The position numbers and the translations under genes were made by a program. Of a stretch of DNA of 64,000 nt, positions 1 to 11,414 are shown one piece after another. Position 1 is the stretch's first letter. Each line of letters begins with the position of its first letter. Below the pieces are notes generated by a model. It searched no databases. It was not told the origin of the DNA and saw nothing but the letters and a program-made list of their open reading frames with translations. This DNA is from Pseudorasbora parva (taxonomy: Eukaryota > Chordata > Actinopteri > Cypriniformes > Gobionidae): contig NC_090177.1 in assembly GCF_024679245.1 (NCBI RefSeq), positions 40,980,303 to 41,044,302 of the forward strand. The letters run 5' to 3'.

Positions 1-1153
1 GACATTGCGGCGGGGTTAGCAGCGCGGCCCCCTGTGGGCACCGAAGGAAGACGGGTACCGTGTGCTGAGGTAAGCACCGATTTCCTTCGGAGGGGAAATG
101 CCAGGGACGATGCAGCTGAAGGCGAGAGATAGCTCGCAAGCGTCTCTTCGATCTTCGGCATCGCCCCATAACCATAGTGTCTCAGCCCAAATATATTACT
201 ATATGCAGATGTATGTGGGCTGAACACTCTATATGATACCGCTTGTTTCCTCCATGACCTAGACACCTCGGTGTGCAGGTCAGGGAAGAATGGCAGGACG
301 TTGATGCTTTGCACGAGAGGGCAGGAATCGCTCATCTAATTTCGTTCTCTCTGATTTCGATGGGATTCAGATATTTCAGCCAGCCAGTATTTCTTATTTT
401 TATATTTAACCTGGCCACAGCTCTCGTGAGAACCTCAACTCACTAGCGGGTGACTGAAGTGGCGAGTCTTCAGTCGCGATGCTCTCAACGTCCACCTCCT
501 CAGAGCTGGATAGTTGGAGCACCGGTGCCCCGCCCAGGGAGGAAGAGACCGCAGAGCGGGCTTCCAAACCCCGAGACGAGACACTGGACGATACAGGTGA
601 GGGCTGAGATAAGGCCGGGCCCGTCTCAAACCCCTCTGTAAAGTCCACTTTTTTTTTTTTTTTTTCCACTCGCAGGGGACTGAAGTGGCGAATCCTCAGT
701 CGCGATGCTCTCAACGTCCACCTCCTCGGAGCTGGATAGTTGGAGCACCGGCGGCTCTCTCGGGGGGGAAGAAACCGCAATGCGTGCTTCCAAGCCCCGA
801 GAAGAACCGCTGGATGGAGCAGGTGAGGGCAGAGATAAGGCAGTGCCCGTCTCAAACCCCTCTGCAACATCCAATTGTGAACCCCACGACTGCAGCCTCC
901 GCTCTGCCTCGGCAGCAGCGGGACCAGAGCCGCGGGGAACACGAGCCGAGGCACCCTCCTCGAAGAGTGCCCGGCGGGAGCGCAGCGTTCTCAGTGGCAT
1001 ACGCTCACAGTGCTCGCAAGCAGCCCCCTCGAGGGCTGCCTGGGCATGCTGCGCTCCCAAGCATGCAACACAGAGAAGATGTGTGTCCCCGCCCGTGATG
1101 TAGCGTGGGCAGGGAGGAACACACTTTCTGAAATTGCTGCTTTCACTCGCCAT
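1..1153 (-). pseudogene. DIRS gag-like protein, broken and partial
   Basis: Minus-strand gag remnant. The start at 1153 opens a Cys/His-rich N-terminus with CVPPC, CVACLGAQHAQAAL and CEHC motifs, matching the CVSGC, CLSCLGAQHAEAA and CSHC motifs of the gag at 37568-39067. A Ser/Glu-rich stretch (LQLSSSEEVDVESI) follows and occurs twice because of an internal duplication. Further downstream the reading continues in shifted frames: about 345-230 reads as LPFFPDLHTEVSRSWR-like and about 165-120 as GYGAMPKIEETLASYLS-like sequence, typical of DIRS gag. Several frame changes and an A/T-rich interruption near 380-415 break the gene. Gag would package element RNA. The C-terminal part lies left of the window. 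Confidence 0.7.
443..876. repeat. Tandem duplication inside gag, 226-bp offset
   Basis: Positions 443-650 are repeated at 669-876 with an offset of 226 bp. Both copies contain GACTGAAGTGGCGA, the stretch CAGTCGCGATGCTCTCAACG and CTCAAACCCCTCTG. The copies are separated by a run of 16 T (A on the coding strand) at 651-666. The duplication puts two copies of the acidic gag segment in different frames. Confidence 0.85.
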
Positions 1154-1317
1154 TTCTATCTATTTTATTTTCTCTTTTTTCTGTTAATATATGAAATATT
1201 TAACAAAAGGGTGGAAAATCTCTGATAATAGACAGACAAAAACACCAAATAGACAGACAGGTTCACACAGATCGCTTACTGAAGGCACAGAAGCTAGTTC
1301 CTGTTTGTGATCGCGGA

Positions 1318-1327
1318 CCTTTTATAG
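1318..1327 (-). promoter_or_regulatory. TATA-like box in DIRS terminal repeat
   Basis: On the minus strand this reads CTATAAAAGG, about 165 bp upstream of the gag start at 1153 and inside the terminal region. Its position parallels the TATA box in the right terminal repeat of the intact DIRS element (39448-39456). Repeated ACGTCATCACGTCGGCG units lie just upstream. Confidence 0.45.
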
Positions 1328-2112
1328 TCTCCGGTTGATGACGTCATCACGTCGGCGACGTCATCACGTCGGCGACGATCGATCTTTTTTCCGATGGAAT
1401 GGTTCTACAGGCGCTTCACGACGCATTAACGCAGAGGCGTTCTCACAGCGTTTCGACGCAGCTCGAGTTCCCCGAAAGGGAAATGCTATTTTAAGTGTGA
1501 ATGTGGTGACACTTAGCGTAGTCAGATTTGCAAACGATTGACTCCAAGGAGCCAGTTATTTAATGATCTATCAAAAAGACTCACAAATCCAACCCAGGCT
1601 CATTGGAAATACGTTACTCTGCCTACATTTTTGCAACACCCTAATTATGTACCTCCAGGTATGTTTACCTGCACTTTTTTGGGGTAAAATGTCCACCGGA
1701 GGCGCTAAGTGGTAATATTTTTTTCTCCATTCCAGATACACAACATGACACCATCACTGATCTCACAGAATGAATATTTATAGCCTAATTTTATATTTTG
1801 GAGTAACTAACTCCACTCCTACCCTAAACCTACCAACTATCAACAATATAAAACACATAACAGGCAAATAAATGTACAGTCACATGTATTTATTGCAAAA
1901 ACTGACCAAAAAAACCCAGTATAAAAGTATTAACTCATGTTGCAGTCCAAGTCTTCTGAAGTCATACAATATCTTCATGTGAAGAACAGAGTTGATCTTA
2001 ATGTTTTAGTCGTTGAAATGATGATCGCGCTCCTTTGCGAACAGAACACACACGCACTCGTTCATTCATATTTCTGATTCAAATGATACACAACAAGTTG
2101 AATGATGCGATT

Positions 2113-2220
2113 GGTCACGAGACACACGAGAGCCAATGGCATTTTACAATCGAAGCTGACGTAACGACGCAATTGGTCACGAGACACACGAGAGCCACTG
2201 CTGTCAAAGCTGACGTGACA
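2113..2220. repeat. 62-bp subrepeat, two copies
   Basis: GGTCACGAGACACACGAGAG begins at 2113 and again at 2175, a 62-bp period. The same unit is present in about four copies at 10963-11190 in element B. Confidence 0.85.
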
Positions 2221-2532
2221 TTTCTTCCGGCGGCAATATTTGAAATGTATTATTAATCTTTGGCGGATGGACTCGACGTTACTGATCGCTTTTGGGGATT
2301 TTCTTCACACAAATCAATCGTTTGGCCTCAGAACACTTGGAGCATTTGTACTTTCTGAATAAATTATGTATGCAGTCGTATCTGCCTGTTATCCTGTTTT
2401 TTTATAATACTCAAATGGGTAGGTTTAGGGAAGAGTTTGAGTTACACGTTCAAAATGTGTCTGAATATGTGTGTGGATGTGAAAATGGATTTATAAACAT
2501 ACTAAATTGTTTTTTTTTAAATGTAAAAATGC

Positions 2533-2680
2533 AGAATGTTTCTTGTGATGGGTAGGTTTAGGGTCTGTGTGTGTGTGATGGGTAGGTTTAGGGGCTGTGT
2601 GTCTGTGTGTGTGTGATGGGTAGGTTTAGGGGCTGTGTGTCTGTGTGTGTGTGATGGGTAGGTTTAGGGGTAGGGGCAGT
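2533..2680. repeat. Minisatellite based on GATGGGTAGGTTTAGGG
   Basis: Four copies of GATGGGTAGGTTTAGGG separated by short GT-rich linkers (CTGTGTGTCTGTGTGTGTGT). It lies in the right part of element A. Confidence 0.85.
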
Positions 2681-3060
2681 GTAGGGGGATAGAATGAAAC
2701 GGCGTTGATAAACACGCTAAAAAGCGATTATGCGTCTTGATAGCACACCAAAATGGCATACGAATTGGCGTGTCATATATGCGCCATTTCATGAGTTCAG
2801 TCTGGGAATGTAGAAAAAATATTACCACTTAGCGTCTCCGGTGGACGTTTCACCCAAAAAGTGCAGGTAAACGTACCTGAAGGTACATAATTAGGGTGTT
2901 GCAAAAATGTAGGCAGAGTCACGTATTTCCAATGAGCCTGGGTTGCACAAATCACAAGTTTTGAATCAAATTACTCACTGACTGAAGCAGTCAAGGCAAT
3001 ATTTACTGAACTGCACTTTTTCACACTAAATGATCTGATGACCTTTACTGTTTTATGTAC

Positions 3061-3583
3061 TTAAAGAGGTCCTACAGTGCCCCTTTTTACAAGAGGTGAA
3101 ATACGTCTCTGATGTGTGTATGTGAAGTTTTAGCTCAAAATACCCCACAGATCATTTTATATAGCATGTTAAACTTGTCACTTTTTGTGCAACCATTTAA
3201 ATGCAAATGAGCCGCTCTATTCCGGTTATGATTATGAGGTAAAGCAGCTCTGTTTATCATATTAGATACATTTAAGTGTGTTTAAAATGATGTTATGACG
3301 TTACTCCGTGCGTTCACTTGTTCACACTGCTAAGAGTAAAGCGCTCCTGCCAAATAAAAGCCGAAACCGAGGTTAACGCAGATATGACGCAATTGACAGG
3401 CGACTCCCTCAGACGCAATGCTGAAACGTCCCGGTCCTTAGTTAAAATAGCAATTTTCTCACAATTTACAAATAGTTGGAAACATCTGGGATATTGTAGG
3501 TACTCAACTGAACAAAATATATAACACCAGCCTATTGGTTTTTGGATATTTTACTGCAAAAATATTACATAGTGCACCTTTAA
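3061..3583. repeat. Dispersed teleost repeat, possible TTAA-flanked element
   Basis: Bounded by TTAA at 3061-3064 and 3580-3583. The left part (AGAGGTCCTACAGTGCCCC, then ATGCAAATGAGCCGCTCTATTCC) looks like a common cyprinid repeat. The two ends match each other only weakly (GGTCCTACAGTG against GGTGCACTATG), so the boundaries are uncertain. Confidence 0.4.
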
Positions 3584-4380
3584 ATAAAGCCTGTTTTATT
3601 TGGAAGTCCTGGATCTCCTTGTCTCTGCATCCGACACCCTTAACAAGCATATTGTGTCCTGATAATCTATAATTTGCTGATGTGGGAACTGTTGTAAGAT
3701 GCACAGAGAATATCTGCTGCATGAGGAGAGAACAGGTGTAGTTTAATTTAATTATGGTTATGACTTTTGTTGTCATCTTTTTTTTATGACATGCTATTGC
3801 ATTTGTGTTCGTATTGTATTGCAAGAAATGTGAAAAATGTTCTCTTCAACAACTCTTCTTCTTCTCAGCATGTTCCTGGGGGCGGGGTTTATGTAAATTT
3901 TAGGGTTAGTGATGTCACCAACCCGTGAAGAAGCTCAGTGTTTTCCCTACCAGCCGTTTGCTGTATTCCTTAAAAATGATTTCTATAGAATAAAATATCT
4001 CCCTTTGCTCTGAACTTTGAGAGTTGTAACTTTGCAGATGCTGTTTATTCTCAAATAGCAAAATTACACACTAACTAAAGATAAAAAAAAGTCAAATCAT
4101 AATCAACCACCCCTTTAATGTTTGTGAGACATAAATTACTATAATCGTTGCTGAAATGAATTCCATGTTGGTCCAGACTGGTTTGTGCTGATTAGTGCTG
4201 GTCTTTTGCTGTTCTCAAGCAAAACTGAGCTGGTGTAGCTGATCCCGCAAACCAACAACCTGCATCCCATGATGATCTCAGCATGCAAAACAGATCTAAT
4301 TCTGCATTTTTCACCAGGGATTACTGTTTAATTTTTTTATATATATATATATATTTTTTTTAACTAATTGTTCATGTGAC

Positions 4381-4382
<2 letters not shown>
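3584..4382. other. Non-coding stretch, no gene seen
   Basis: AT-rich unique-looking sequence without a convincing reading frame. It includes short stretches of common repeat character near 3880-3960 and a TA/T-rich run near 4330-4365. Confidence 0.6.
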
Positions 4383-4419
<37 letters not shown>

Positions 4420-4428
4420 TGTGTGTGT
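4383..4428. repeat. (GT)n microsatellite
   Basis: About 22 GT dinucleotides with one GAGT interruption. Confidence 0.95.
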
Positions 4429-4609
4429 ATACATAGTACAATAAATGTATGCAAGCTGAGGTAAATGCTAATCTATAGATGGTGTGCAGACACACAAATA
4501 CACAACATTGTGTAATGCACACAAATACAAAACACCATTCACTGACTGCCAGTCATTTATCATTTTATTTTAATGATTTTTTATACAGTGTACAAGTATT
4601 GTAAAATAA

Positions 4610-4839
4610 AGGGGTTACACTTTATTTTGAGGTGTCATTGTTACAGTGTAATTATATATTTAAGTTCTGTGTAATATTTATTATTTGTCTACATGTAGTT
4701 ATAGGGTTAGGGTTGAAATGTAGGGTTTGGTTGAGGGTTAGTTTCGTATAATTATGCATAATTTGTGGTGAGCGTTACTATGGTAAGTATAAAATAAAAT
4801 AAAAACATATGAAAAAAAAATAAAAGCGCTATAAATAAA

Positions 4840-4873
<34 letters not shown>
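4610..4873. repeat. Foldback-type repeat fragment ending in a (GATT)n tail
   Basis: GGTTACACTTTATTTTGAGG and the AGGGTTAGGG-containing sequence after it resemble the end of a common fish miniature element. The stretch AAAGCGCTATAAATAAAATT then runs into about eight ATTG/GATT units (4840-4873), a form often seen at 3' ends of fish retroposons. Confidence 0.45.
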
Positions 4874-5044
4874 ATGTAACAAGGACACCAATAAGAACCA
4901 ATAAAGTGCAAAAAAAAAAATACAATTCTTTTCAGGGGCCGTCTACACAACACTTTTTTTAACTAAAAAGTATCCATTTTTATGCGCTTTGGCCATTCAT
5001 TTACAAAACAATTGCATTTGTCGGCCTTAAAACTCAAACTTCTT

Positions 5045-5560
5045 CAAACCGAAAACGGCTTCCCACCGCAGGAACTTTCTCCAGGAACCAGCTACTTTGG
5101 GCTGGTACTCGTTGTGTTTCGACCGCAGTGTCTAAATGAAGTTCTGGGTAAATATTTCCCCCTCAGAAAGTCCCTGCTCACGAGGTAGTACGCTTTCAAA
5201 GTGTAATAACTTTCAAGGGGTTGGACTTGGGCGCTGAACATGCTGATTGGGTCAATTCAAGCAGCATTTTGATTGGTTGACTCTGTTGTGGTGTGTGTAG
5301 TAAGAGTCGTTTGCTCTTCGAATCAGCAATTGAGTTTAAAAAATACAACCAATGGGCCGACAAGCTTCAGGCTCTATTAAGCGTATATGTAGAGGATGAA
5401 ATCCAGCTGAAATTGGTCGTGCACAGTCCTGCGTTACGGGACTAATTAGTCTAATCTTCAAGGTGCTTTAGACACTGATGGAAACACAGACAGCAACAGG
5501 TCTGGGGAAAGAGAAAAGTTCCTGGGACAAATTGTTCCTGGTAATTTCGGTGGAAACAGT
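5045..5560. repeat. Repeat with GTTTCCACC-type ends
   Basis: The right end read on the minus strand (5560-5495) is GTTTCCACCGAAATTACCAGG followed by AACAATTTGTCCCAGGAAC. This closely matches 17368-17420 (GTTTCCACCAAAATTACCCGG, then AACAGTTTGTACCAGGAAC). The left end (5056 onward) has TTCCCACCGCAGGAAC. Together they suggest a foldback element of about 500 bp. Confidence 0.5.
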
Positions 5561-5869
5561 GCAAGTGCAAGTTTTTGAAAACCGTTTTGAGTCGTTCTTT
5601 GTAAAAAAAGTGACGGCATGTGCAGGTGTATTATGTGTTCAGTTTATAGGAGTATTTTGGTGATATTGCCAACTACTGGCATGGCATGTGTAACACTTCA
5701 GTCGGTTTCATGGATCCGTGTTAAAGGGATTGTTTTCAGTCTGTATGTGAAAAATGCAAATGAAAACCTTTTCAGGTTTTAGTATATCGTTGTCTTGTAA
5801 ATGTACCTTTAGTAAAAAGCAACATTTCTGTGGAGAATCTTCTTAAAACATAGTTGTGACCGTAAACAA

Positions 5870-6500
5870 TTGTGAAGTGGGATTGGATTCAGAATTCAAT
5901 TGATCCTGTTAAGATTCTTAAGTCAATATTTTACTGTATCCCAGCACAATTTGCAGTTATTACATGTGTTTTCTTCATCTCCTCCTTTTTTTTGTATCTT
6001 AATCTTTATTTTCATACTCTCCTTCCTCCTCAGTCCTGTGTTTCCTCCCCTCTGCTGGCGCGGCATTTGATTCTGTGTAAATTAATTGCTCATCATATGG
6101 GATGCGACATGCGATTAGTCTCAATCCAGATAATAGTGTGTGCGTCTCCACCGAGGGAATGCGCTGCCAATTTGCTCGGCATGCATCTGCCAAATGACTC
6201 GTGTTTACACACAGCATCCCTCGAGGGAAGTTTGTCACAATGCGACTTCTTACATTTCAATAAAGCACTGGCTCCTAAGACAGACAAAGACACACAGACA
6301 CACTCTCCCTGCAGTACCGGACACACTGTCTCGCAACAGTCGGCTACACCTCGATGCCACCAGAACAATCAGGAGACACACCAACACGATACACACACAC
6401 ACCGCAGTCCTCTCACTCTCAGCAATCCCCCAGTGTTCACGACTCTCTCTCACTGATGTTTGTGTGAATGGTGCTATGACACAAACACACAGTTTGTAAC
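5870..6500. other. Unique sequence, no gene; possible conserved non-coding island
   Basis: No splice-bounded coding frame was recognised. The segment 6050-6250 is balanced in base composition, free of recognised repeats and contains homeobox-type cores (TAATTA near 6080). From 6280 to 6500 the sequence becomes CA-rich. Conservation cannot be judged without another genome. Confidence 0.3.
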
Positions 6501-6779
6501 ATTGCATTTATATGTGTCAGGATAGATCAGTGTGTTTCAGTTGGTTTTGCTTCAGGACCCTATCATATGATTGAAATTTGAATCGATAAATTACATAATC
6601 AAATTGAACAATTGATACATTGTTCCAAATTATTAGGATTTCAGATTTTAGTTTTTCAGAGAAAGTTTTTGTTTCATTTTTCATATCTTTTTAGATAACT
6701 GGTATCAATCACAGACGGGTTTGTTAAATAGTTGGCCAGGTCTACTTAGGTAAATGGAAAGCCTACTTAAAGAGTTGTT

Positions 6780-6965
6780 GGTAATCCTTTAGTATGGGGG
6801 ACACATATTCACTGTTAACTAGGACTTAATAAACTCCTAATTTATGACTTATTAATAGTTAGTACGGTAGTTGCTAAGTTTAGAAATTGGGTTTGATGAA
6901 GGGATGTAGAATGAGGTCATGCAGAATAAGGCATTAATATGTGCTTTATAAGTCAATATCTTGAG
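6780..6965. repeat. Miniature-element fragment related to 12400-12575
   Basis: GACTTAATAAACTCCTAATT, GACTTATTAATAGTTAGTA and the following GAATGAGGTCATGCAGAATA are typical of a dispersed fish repeat. The same kind of sequence (ACTATTAACTTGCTAATTA) occurs at 12400-12575. Confidence 0.4.
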
Positions 6966-7202
6966 TTTATTTCCACATTATGTAATATGGGGATGAAGAA
7001 GCATGCCCTGATTTTTCCAAGTTAGACGCATTCCTGGGCCAACATATTTTGTTAATTCTGGAACAACATTTCTGTCTGACAATTTAGTCCTAACCCTATC
7101 CCTAATGGTATTTTTTTAAACTTGCACATTGAAACCCATTTTCAAAAGTCAAAAGAAAAGAAAAAAAAAAGATGACTGTTGTCAAAATTTATACCCCCAT
7201 TC

Positions 7203-7801
7203 CAACCTGGTCTCATTGGAAAAGCGTACCTGTGGCAACGTTTTTGCAAACCTCAAAATACGTACCAATAGGTACATATCGCGATCGGAAATGTCCACTG
7301 GGTGGCGCTAAAAGCTTAAAGTTTTTTTCCGGAACAGATTTGCGTGAATCTGGTTACGTTGTTTTTTTAACGTACACCCACACTAAACCCTTAACCTACC
7401 CGATAGTGTTAACAAAAGCAAATGTGACAAAAATAAGATTGTATCCATGCCATTTTAGCTTGTGTTTTGAACTCGTCTTTGAGCTCTTTTATCATGGCCT
7501 GTTTTTCACGGGATTCGTTCCCGAGCTTTCAACATGGCAAGGTCTGTACCAGCTGAGCTATCGAGCAAGCTTAATAGGTCAGAAAATCCTAACATATGGA
7601 GCTAGTTAAGTGACGCAAACTCCAAAATGTATTCGTTTACAAATCATGGACTGTGGTAAAAAAAAAAAGAAAACGATAAAAAATGCTGTCTTACTGCCTC
7701 TAGTGTTCATTTCACTTTGAAACGATATGTGCCTATTGGTACGTATTTTGTGGTTTGCAAAAACGCTGCCACAGCTAGGTTTTGCCAATGAGACCAGGTT
7801 G
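7203..7801. mobile_element. Non-autonomous DNA transposon (element C)
   Basis: The ends are inverted copies of CAACCTGGTCTCATTGG, and the inverted repeats extend about 80 bp (to the TACCAATAGGTACATATCG region). Flanking sequence repeats CCCATTC at 7196-7202 and 7802-7808, seven of an expected eight bases. The inverted repeats resemble those of element A. No transposase is present. Confidence 0.8.
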
Positions 7802-7839
7802 CCCATTCACTATTCCCAAAATCAGTCCACTAATAGTCC

Positions 7840-8400
7840 ACTTGAAAATGTAGTCCTAACCCTATCCCTACCTCTAAAGCTAACCCTACCCATAACTAAA
7901 AAATCAGAGGGAAATGATGGTAAATAACACTGATGTAGAAGCACATAAACCCTGGTTGTAAGCCTAAACTTGACATCAACTGTAAACTGAGATGTTAACC
8001 TGAGGTCCTGACTCTCTGTGGTTATTAAAAATCCCAGGATGTCCTTCAGAAAAAAGAGTATGGTTGTAACCCCGGCATCCTGGCCAAATTTGCCCATTGG
8101 CCTCTGTCCATCATGGCCTCCTAATCATCCCGGTCTCCTGATTGGCTTCATCACTCTGTCTCCTCTCCATCAATCAGCCGGTGTGTGTATGTTGAGCTTC
8201 TGGCGAAATATGGCTGCCGTTGCATCATCCAGGTGGTGCTGTACATTGGTGGTGGTGGAGAAGATTCACCTCTTCCATGTAAAGCGCTTTGAGGACGTAG
8301 AAGAGTGCCATATAAATGTAACAAATTAACGTTTCCCTCAAATCTGATTGATTGATTGGAATGCTGTTCTTGGATCAACGAAGATGCTGATCCAAGAACA
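7840..8400. repeat. Dispersed repeat related to 57205-57431, plus a retroposon-like tail
   Basis: Positions 7845-8020 match 57235-57400 in the opposite orientation (AGGGAAATGATGGTAAATAA and ATCAGTGTAATTCACCATTA are complementary versions). At 8270-8325 ATGTAAAGCGCTTTGAGGAC and CATATAAATGTAAC resemble 3' tails of fish retroposons. GTTCTTGGATCAAC and its complement lie at 8365-8400. Confidence 0.5.
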
Positions 8401-8967
8401 TGTTACACTTGCTGAAATCATGTTCTGCGAGGGAGAATCATCTTTCTGAAGATGAAAAGCATAAAAACGTGCAATGTCTTGCAAAAGTCATGAAAACAAT
8501 TATTTTGTGACTAATGAATGGAGATTATAGAACTATAAAAAGGATTTGTGAGTGATTTAGAGCATAGAGGAACTCGGTCAGATAAAGGCTTATTTTTCAG
8601 TCAAGCAGATTAACTGCATTATAAGGGCAGCTATAAAAAGCCACAGTTGAGCAGCAAACAGGCATTTGAAGCCGCTGGTGTTGCTGGAGTCTCCTCTTCG
8701 TGCAGGCTGGAAGTGGTGCGTAAAGTTGCAAAGAGAAACCTTTGCAGCGCTTTGTGTCCAGGTGGACTGTTAAAAAACACGACACGCGTCTCAACCAATT
8801 AGATGAGGACTTCAAAAGCTCCTGAAGTGTTTTCAATTTGGTGTGCCATCAGACGGTCTGTGGACTTGACGTCTGAGACGAGGGTGATGAAAGTCTCAGC
8901 CTCAGATGTCCAACCCCGGACCGTTGGCTGCATATGGCACACAAAATTGGATTTTCAAAGTTGTCTG
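8401..8967. other. Non-coding stretch, no gene seen
   Basis: Unique-looking sequence without recognised coding or repeat content. Confidence 0.5.
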
Positions 8968-9718
8968 CTGCGTCCCAATTCGCCTACTTATACTACGTCC
9001 TAAAAGTATGTACTCTTTTTGTGAAGAAAAAGTACATACTTTTGAGTGTGTAGCAGAAAAGTATGCAAGCTTCGGGACTACTTCGCCATCTTTAACGGAT
9101 TCTGTCGCTTAGTTACGTGCATCCCGTCACCGTTTATCTGCCCTGTCAATCATCGTCAGATTCGTCAGTTCAAATCCTCCACCTTCAGTTTAATCTCCTG
9201 CCGTACCGGAGAGAAATGCAGCCGCTCGTTGATCTGCCGTGTGTCTTTAATGCAGAGACTCTCCTCGTGTGTTTGTAGTTTAAATATAATGATGCTTTTA
9301 AAAGTTAATGGCCAAACGTGTCATTATAAAAGTGCTCAATGCTGCTGCAGGTGAAATATAATGTGGACAACACTGAATAAATATATTTTTGTCAGGTTAA
9401 ATACTGATAGTTGGCCACTCAAACCCCTTTATCTAAACCGCTCTACTTAACCGTCTGACTCGCACACCCGTCGTGTTTGTAGTTTTTTAACTCTTTTTAT
9501 CCGCGTTTGTAGTTCTAATCGAATCCCCGTCCAACTCGCAATGGGTTGTGGGTAATATCAGCCGTTAGAGAGCACGTCGATCCGCACTTTATATTCGGAC
9601 CAGAAATAGTAAACCATCCGGGTATCTTTGGAAAACTCTTTTCAGCATACTACGATTTGAGACATACTAATTATTTTGAATACTATTTAGTATGGATAGA
9701 ATGCGAATTGGGATGCAT
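8968..9718. mobile_element. Non-autonomous element with TGCGTCCCAATTCGC ends
   Basis: The left end TGCGTCCCAATTCGCCTAC faces the right end GCGAATTGGGATGCA, which is its near complement. Sub-terminal AGTATGTACTC and AGCAGAAAAGTATGCAAG belong to a widespread fish miniature transposon. It holds no transposase; the internal frames are short and unlike any known protein. Confidence 0.65.
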
Positions 9719-9779
9719 ATTGTGTTCTTTAATGGTCCACCGGGAAACAAAGTAGTCGAAGCCAAAACCCCCAAAGAAA

Positions 9780-10440
9780 CAAGGAAAAAAAACGCTGTCA
9801 TGTTTAGAACTGTTTACTTATTTTTCAAATAAGTAAAGTATGTGAATTTCGCAGCATAGACTCTTTAAAATACGTCCACAGGTTTTAAACACAGGTCTGT
9901 TTTTGTAGGGACATCAATGTTACATTTTCACAGCCCTAAACATGATGCGGAACATAACGAACTGCGATTGGTTGCTTTACACCGTGTCCAAACTACACGC
10001 GACGCGATAAGATTCCAGCGAAAAGCAAATTGTCTGTCCACACCAGACGCGACGCGACTACGAGATGCAACAAATCAATCAAAAACCCCAGCCAATCAGA
10101 ACAGCGTGTGGGCGGGCTCTCGCAGCAAGTGCACAGCCCCAGAGATTAATCTTTACGGCACTCGCAAGGAAATGAATAAGTCTACATTATCAAAATTACA
10201 AATATTACACCATTTAAACTTCTAAAAATACATACTGAGTTACTAAAACAATCATCGTCATAGAATATATACTTGTTTGTTCACAGTTTGAACGCTCTTG
10301 TTTCAATGTTTTTTAATTTTAAGATCTGAGGTGAATTATCCTTTGCTGCTTTCAGTATGACAAAGCTGGGAGCGCTAAATGATATTCTAAGTACATTACA
10401 TACTTTTAACATTAAATAAAGCACATAAACACTATATGAG
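9780..10440. other. Repeat-derived non-coding DNA
   Basis: Contains CCGTGTCCAAACTACACGCG and a second CACCAGACGCGACGCGAC block, a form seen in a dispersed fish repeat. The rest is AT-rich unique sequence. No gene seen. Confidence 0.4.
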
Positions 10441-10958
10441 ATTGCAACACATTCTCACACCCAACTCGTCACATATGGACGCTTGACCCGGACCCCTTGT
10501 CGTCACTTTTCAACGAACTGGGCGTGCCTTTATCGTCAATTTTCAACGCGCTGGGTGCTCCATTCATTTCAATGAGAAACCTTTGGCGTCATAAACAGAC
10601 GCATTTAATTCTTTGCGTTTGTAAAAGCAGACATGATTTTATTAATATTTAAAGACTTTTATATTTTGGAGCAACTAACCCAACTCCTACCCTAAACCTA
10701 CCCATATCTAAACAATATAAAACACATACCAGGCAAATAAATGTACAGTTACAAGTATTTATTGCAAAATCTGACAAAAACAGTATTAAAGTATTAGCTC
10801 ATGTTGCATTCCAAGTCTTCTGAAGTCCTACGATGTCTTCATGTGAAGAACAGAGTTGATCTTGATGTTTTAATCGCTGAAATGATGATCCCGCTGCCCC
10901 GTGAACGAACTCATTCATAACTCATTCAAATAATTCAAAAGACTCCTGAGCATGACGC

Positions 10959-11190
10959 AAGCGGTCACAAGACACACGAGAGCCAATAACATTTTACAAT
11001 CAATGCTGACGTAATGACACAATCGGTCACAAGACACACGAGAGCCAATAACATTTTACAATCAATGCTGACGTAATGACACAATCGGTCACAAGACACA
11101 CGAGAGCCAATGACATTTTACAATCAATGCTGACGTAATGACACAATCGGTCACAAGACACACAAGAGCCAATGATATTTCACTATGAAA
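10959..11190. repeat. 62-bp tandem subrepeat, about four copies
   Basis: GGTCACAAGACACACGAGAG starts at 10963, 11025, 11087 and 11149 (the last copy slightly diverged), with a strict 62-bp period. Homologous to the two-copy array at 2113. Confidence 0.9.
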
Positions 11191-11414
11191 TCTGAAATAC
11201 GGGCGGCAATATTTGAAATTTGATGTGTTCGTGATCTTCGGCGGATGGAGACACTGATCGCTTTTGGGGATTTTCTTCATGCAAATCAATCGTTTGGCCT
11301 CGGAAAACTTGGATTATTTAACTTTTTTGAATAACTCGTGGATGCAGACGTATGTTATATCCTGTGTTTTATATCATGTTCACACAAATGGGTACGTTTA
11401 GGGGTGGGGTTGGG

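Larger units (their letters stand above)
1..1483 (-). mobile_element. DIRS-type retrotransposon, 5' part, decayed
   Basis: A minus-strand DIRS remnant cut by the left window edge. The 5' terminal region (about 1290-1483) has a TATA-like box and ends in a GTTCCCC-GAAAGGGAA motif much like the right end of the intact element at 39610. The gag remnant follows downstream in minus-strand order. The family is different from the 33-39 kb element, because the gag tails do not match, but the N-terminal Cys-rich motif is shared. Family assignment rests on the gag motif and on recall of fish DIRS gag proteins. Confidence 0.75.
1590..2945. mobile_element. Non-autonomous DNA transposon with ~140-bp inverted repeats (element A)
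   Basis: The first ~145 bases (1590-1735) recur inverted at 2805-2945, with ends CAACCCAGGCTCATTGG. An exact 8-bp duplication CACAAATC flanks it (1582-1589 and 2946-2953), so both boundaries are fixed. Eight-base duplications fit hAT and some other superfamilies. There is no transposase. The core at 1800-2330 matches element B (10671-11330), and its inverted repeats resemble those of element C (7203-7801). Confidence 0.85.

Noticed and set aside
406..954. 182-codon minus-strand frame
   Set aside because: A frame-shifted reading of the duplicated gag segment, not a separate gene.
2536..2680. Telomere-like GGTTTAGGG runs
   Set aside because: They are part of a longer GATGGGTAGGTTTAGGG minisatellite unit inside a transposon, not TTAGGG arrays.
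5872..6507. Overlapping plus and minus frames of up to 194 codons
   Set aside because: No domain, composition driven by CA-rich sequence, and frames open on both strands at once.
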